Shown one piece after another: positions 60,807 through 64,000 of a DNA stretch of 64,000 nucleotides. Positions within the stretch are counted from its first letter, which is position 1. Every line of letters starts with the position of its first letter. This DNA comes from Pontederia crassipes. Taxonomy: Eukaryota; Streptophyta; Magnoliopsida; Commelinales; Pontederiaceae. Made by a program: the position numbers and the translations under genes. Location of the stretch: NCBI GenBank assembly GCA_030549335.1, contig CM060196.1, positions 11,919,501 to 11,983,500 on the forward strand, given 5' to 3'. The notes beneath the pieces were generated by a model that ran no database searches, was not told the DNA's origin, and saw only the letters and a program-made list of their open reading frames with translations.

Positions 60807-62648
60807 CTAGTGTTTCTTATCCTTCAACGGGCCCCTAGGGATCTTGCTAATGACTTTAGCATCGACAACTGCATAATGCTTCTTGAGCTCTGCCATTATT
60901 TTTTCAGCAAATGCATCCACCTTGTCATCATACTTCTCATAGAGCACAGGCACGGTGTGGAGCGTCACAAACACTGATTCACAGAAGGCGTAGTTACAAA
61001 ATTGCAGCAAAAAGGAAAAAAAAAAGATGTGGAAGAAACAGATAATAATCGCACTTACATATATAGAACAAGGTCAAGAAGTCAGCCCAGGTTCCAACAA
61101 TGGATAGAATCCAGAGTCCAGCAATCACCTACATAGGCAAGCAAGATTAAGCAAAAGGCGGCTGTTCCCAACGTCTCATTTTTGTCCATTAAAGGAAGTA
61201 ATGAAACAAAGCAACTTACAACTAGAAACTTCTTCAGGTCCCTTCCCAATGCAAACTCCCTAAGAACAGCAAAGGCCTTGTTGATATCATACCTCAAGCT
61301 GAGTACAATGTTCACGACTTGATCCTCAGGGATGCTCACTTCCGGGATGCGTGGTGGAGACCTGAAATGGAAAGTCAACAATCCGGTAAGATAGTCGACC
61401 TCCGACACAAAGACGTCCGAAAGGGAGGATAGCAGACGCTCACTTGTGAATGAAGGTTCTGCCATTGGAATAAAGGAAGAGGGCAGCTAAAGTGAATATG
61501 AGGCCGTGGGCAATCAATGTGATCAGATGGTAGTCCAATAACTCGAACAGAATCCAAACGGCGGTGGCACCACCTAGAACACCAGCAGATATCTTCTTGT
61601 TCCTCCATAGCATCACATCGGCAGCTGAAATGTAGTAACAGAATTGACGAGCAATCAAAGAGAAAGCACGATCAGATGGAGAAACAACAAGTAAATGATG
61701 AAAAAAAAATCAAAGTACGAGATGCACGTGATGACATAAATATGTAAAAAAAGATCTGAATCAAATTATGAAAAAGAAGTACTAAGACTGAAATCGTCTC
61801 AATTAGTTGTAGAAATCAAATTTCAGGAGCAAATGGTATGATCATAACAACTAGATGTTCACTGACGTTAGAATATCAAAACCGGTCATTCAGAGTAAAC
61901 GTAAGAAATTAACAAAACCAAGCCACAAACAACTAAAAAATGATTCCCCGCATGAATTGTAGGGAAAAGAAAATGCGGAGTTTTATCAAAGTAATCAGAT
62001 GAAAAGGAACATTTTTTTAAGAATGAGAAAAAAGAAAGGATGATGCCTTGATTTTACCAATATAGTGCTTCTGCCCAAATGAACGAAAACGACGTAAATA
62101 CTAGAAAATTCTAAAAACGACATAAATTGGTCCCCTTTGCTTCGCCCAAAAAATCGAAAACCCCAACAGATTTCCCAATACTGGAAACTGGAAAGCCAAA
62201 ACCCTTTTGTTAATCACTTCAAAGCACAATTGCACCCCAACTCAGATCCGATCAACGCACTCCTAAAATAAACTCGGTCGACTAAAAACCCAACCTTTAG
62301 CGAAAATTCTTCCAAAAAATAGAAAAAAATCGCGATCCAGATGGAACGTAAGGAAAAAAAAAACAGTTCAATCAACCACCCAAAGCAGAAGGGACTCTAG
62401 GAACCCATACGCTTGCCGCCGCCGAGGACATGGTGGACGGGCCTCTCCCTGCCAAAGAGGCGATACACCTTGTCTTTCAGAGACGTCTCAGGCGATTTCG
62501 CGGCCGGCTTCTCGTTGTCGGAATCCGATGATGACGAGTCGTGCCCGCCGTGGAGGTGCTCCTCGATCTTCTCCTTCAACCCGCGATCCTTCACCTCCTC
62601 CGCCTCCACATGTTGCGGCAGCACGTCCGGCTGCTGCTCCTCCGCCAT
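60807..62648 (-). CDS. RTNLB: Reticulon-like protein (RTNLB), 5 exons, complete
   Basis: Exons (minus strand): 62648-62411, 61624-61444, 61361-61220, 61128-61059, 60973-60807; 798 nt, 265 aa, all GT-AG with matching phase. Plant RTNLB proteins insert as wedges into the tubular ER membrane and shape and constrict tubules. Residues 1-80 are an acidic, Ser-rich cytosolic N-terminus. The reticulon domain starts at '[10 protein letters not shown]' (about residue 81). Two long hydrophobic hairpins follow, at about 91-131 and 183-215, each long enough to dip in and out of the outer leaflet. The loop between contains '[16 protein letters not shown]'. The tail ends in a lysine-rich 'PLKDKKH'. The GC-rich first exon contrasts with the AT-rich introns. 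Length and architecture are typical of RTNLB1-6; the exact paralogue is not assignable. Confidence 0.94.
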
Positions 62649-62785
62649 GTCTTTCCGCAGCCCGGTGATCCCGAAACCCTCGCGCTGCGCCGCAGAAGAA
62701 CCAAAACTCCTCGCGTCCCTCTCGCTCGTTGCCTTGCGCTCTCACGGTTGCCTTGTTTGGGCCTCGAATACGACTCGAGGAGGTG

Positions 62786-62793
62786 TTTATATA
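62786..62793 (-). promoter_or_regulatory. TATA box of the reticulon gene
   Basis: TATATAAA reads on the minus strand, about 140 bp upstream of the reticulon start codon. That places transcription start roughly 30 bp further left, with a leader of about 100 bp. The region around it is GC-rich. Confidence 0.55.
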
Positions 62794-62959
62794 CGTACCG
62801 AAATGAGGAGAGATCTCGACCGTCCATTTGGGACACGCGTCAAGATCGGATGCGAAGTTGTCCGGCATAGACGGCCGTCAAGATATTTGACGGCGAAGTG
62901 TGTCCGCGGAAACGGACGTCAACGTGTCGACACCGTCTAAGCGTCGTGGGCCGCACCAT

Positions 62960-64000
62960 CTTCCGCCACCTTTTTTTCCCTTCATTAAAAAATATATATA
63001 AATAAAAGGGTTCTTTAATGTAATATTTTTTTGACCCCTTAAAATCCAAGTAATTTAAATAAATGTGAATAAAGTTAACAAGTTAAAATTACAATGTTTA
63101 TAATATTAAATTCAGAATTTATTATTAATCAAGTAAAATATATAAAATTTTTAAAGAAATATGCATATGGATATGTTTGCTTTGTGGCAGGAAGGGGAGA
63201 TGGAGGCATGTGGTGCGATGGTGACACGTATAGAGCAACGAGGTGCTTGTGGGGGTCCTGTGGATTGTGGAATCTAAATCTATTTGTTTGAATCCTCTTT
63301 TTATTTTTTTTATTTTATCTTTTTTAGTACAACAAGATTTTCTTTTATAATATTACCAAATAAACTCTATCAAACGAGCTGAGCCAAATGGCAAAATCAT
63401 TTCTGAATTTATGTATGTTCAGAAACTTGTAATTTAAATTTAATAAATATTAATTGCGCCAATTAAAATCTTAGAAAAGTATGCTTTATTTTCTTTTTGT
63501 ATTATAGTTAATATTACGTAATCATAAACTGATAGTTCCCAATTTTAGTTTTTTGTTATGACATTCGTAATATTTTTTTCTAGTTGTTTATCGGTTTGTT
63601 GATTTATAAGCAATTCGTAATATTGTTTATTTCCCTTATTAATTGGAAAATTAGAATTGCAAATTAATAGTTCACGTTCCGGAACAATATTGGAAACGTG
63701 ACGATTTTATTTTAAACATATTCTTTTTAATAATTATTATTTATGAGCGAATTATCTAAAAAGGTGTGAAATTGTTTACACTTAATATTTGAAGTTAATA
63801 AATGATTTAACATAAATTTTAACACACACGATAGAAAATATTGTATACTATATTAACAATTGGAATCCCAAAAGACCCCAAAAATATGTCCCATTAGATT
63901 TAATTTAAAAATACGAAAGTTGTTCTAAGATCTAAATTAAAAATATACCAAACTTTTTTTTTCTTCTAAAAGGGCCGGTGCCTTTTCTCTTATGTGTGTG
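62960..64000. other. AT-rich flank, no gene seen
   Basis: Upstream flank of the reticulon gene. It is AT-rich, apart from a GC-richer patch at 63,185-63,275. No domain or splice signal supports a gene. Confidence 0.45.

Noticed and set aside
62413-62940. Plus-strand 175-codon frame opposite reticulon exon 1
   Set aside because: It is the complement of the GC-rich first exon and promoter and has no domain of its own.

Overview
This is nuclear DNA of a flowering plant. Genes are split by GT-AG introns, plant-specific families are present (S-type anion channel, RTNLB reticulon), intergenic DNA is very AT-rich, and there are many plant-type retrotransposons and MITEs. GC-rich first exons in the reticulon and PGAP3 genes hint at a non-grass monocot, but I cannot name the species. 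I saw nothing prokaryotic and no CRISPR array.

Four host genes can be reconstructed exon by exon, with reading phase conserved across every junction. (1) 8.3-17.7 kb, + strand: an S-type anion channel of the SLAH2/3 type. Its first coding exon is split by an RTE-type LINE that itself carries a solo LTR. Its third coding intron holds two tandem RTE copies. (2) 24.2-18.8 kb, - strand: a complete 16-exon membrane-anchored AAA+ ATPase (DAA1/MSP1-like, 833 aa), convergent with the channel gene. (3) 49.3-52.5 kb, + strand: a complete 5-exon PGAP3/PER1 family GPI-anchor remodelling enzyme (341 aa). (4) 62.6-60.8 kb, - strand: a complete 5-exon reticulon-like protein (265 aa).

Transposable elements dominate the rest. 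From left to right: an AT-rich tandem array (0-1.7 kb); a solo LTR with TSD TTATG (1.8-3.6 kb); a microsatellite cluster (4.5-6.2 kb); the RTE LINE plus solo LTR nest (8.4-12.05 kb); the tandem RTE pair (14.0-17.16 kb); a deleted Ty3/gypsy element with one shrunken LTR (28.15-32.3 kb, TSD AAGGT); a Ty1/copia 3' remnant with LTR (34.25-35.0 kb); a decayed hAT/Ac-type transposon (36.09-39.65 kb, 8-bp TSD); several MITEs and a SINE-like repeat (40-43.3 kb, 48.3-48.6 kb); a probable solo LTR with internal tandem repeats (45.4-47.8 kb); a solo LTR of the same family as the 28-kb element but inverted, containing a hAT-like MITE (55.8-58.5 kb); and another MITE (58.8-59.4 kb).

The four genes do not form a pathway; they are ordinary neighbours. 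The most notable biology is the layered transposon attack on the anion channel gene. Insertion boundaries, target-site duplications and the pre-insertion reading frame can all be read directly. I found no convincing new biological system beyond this.
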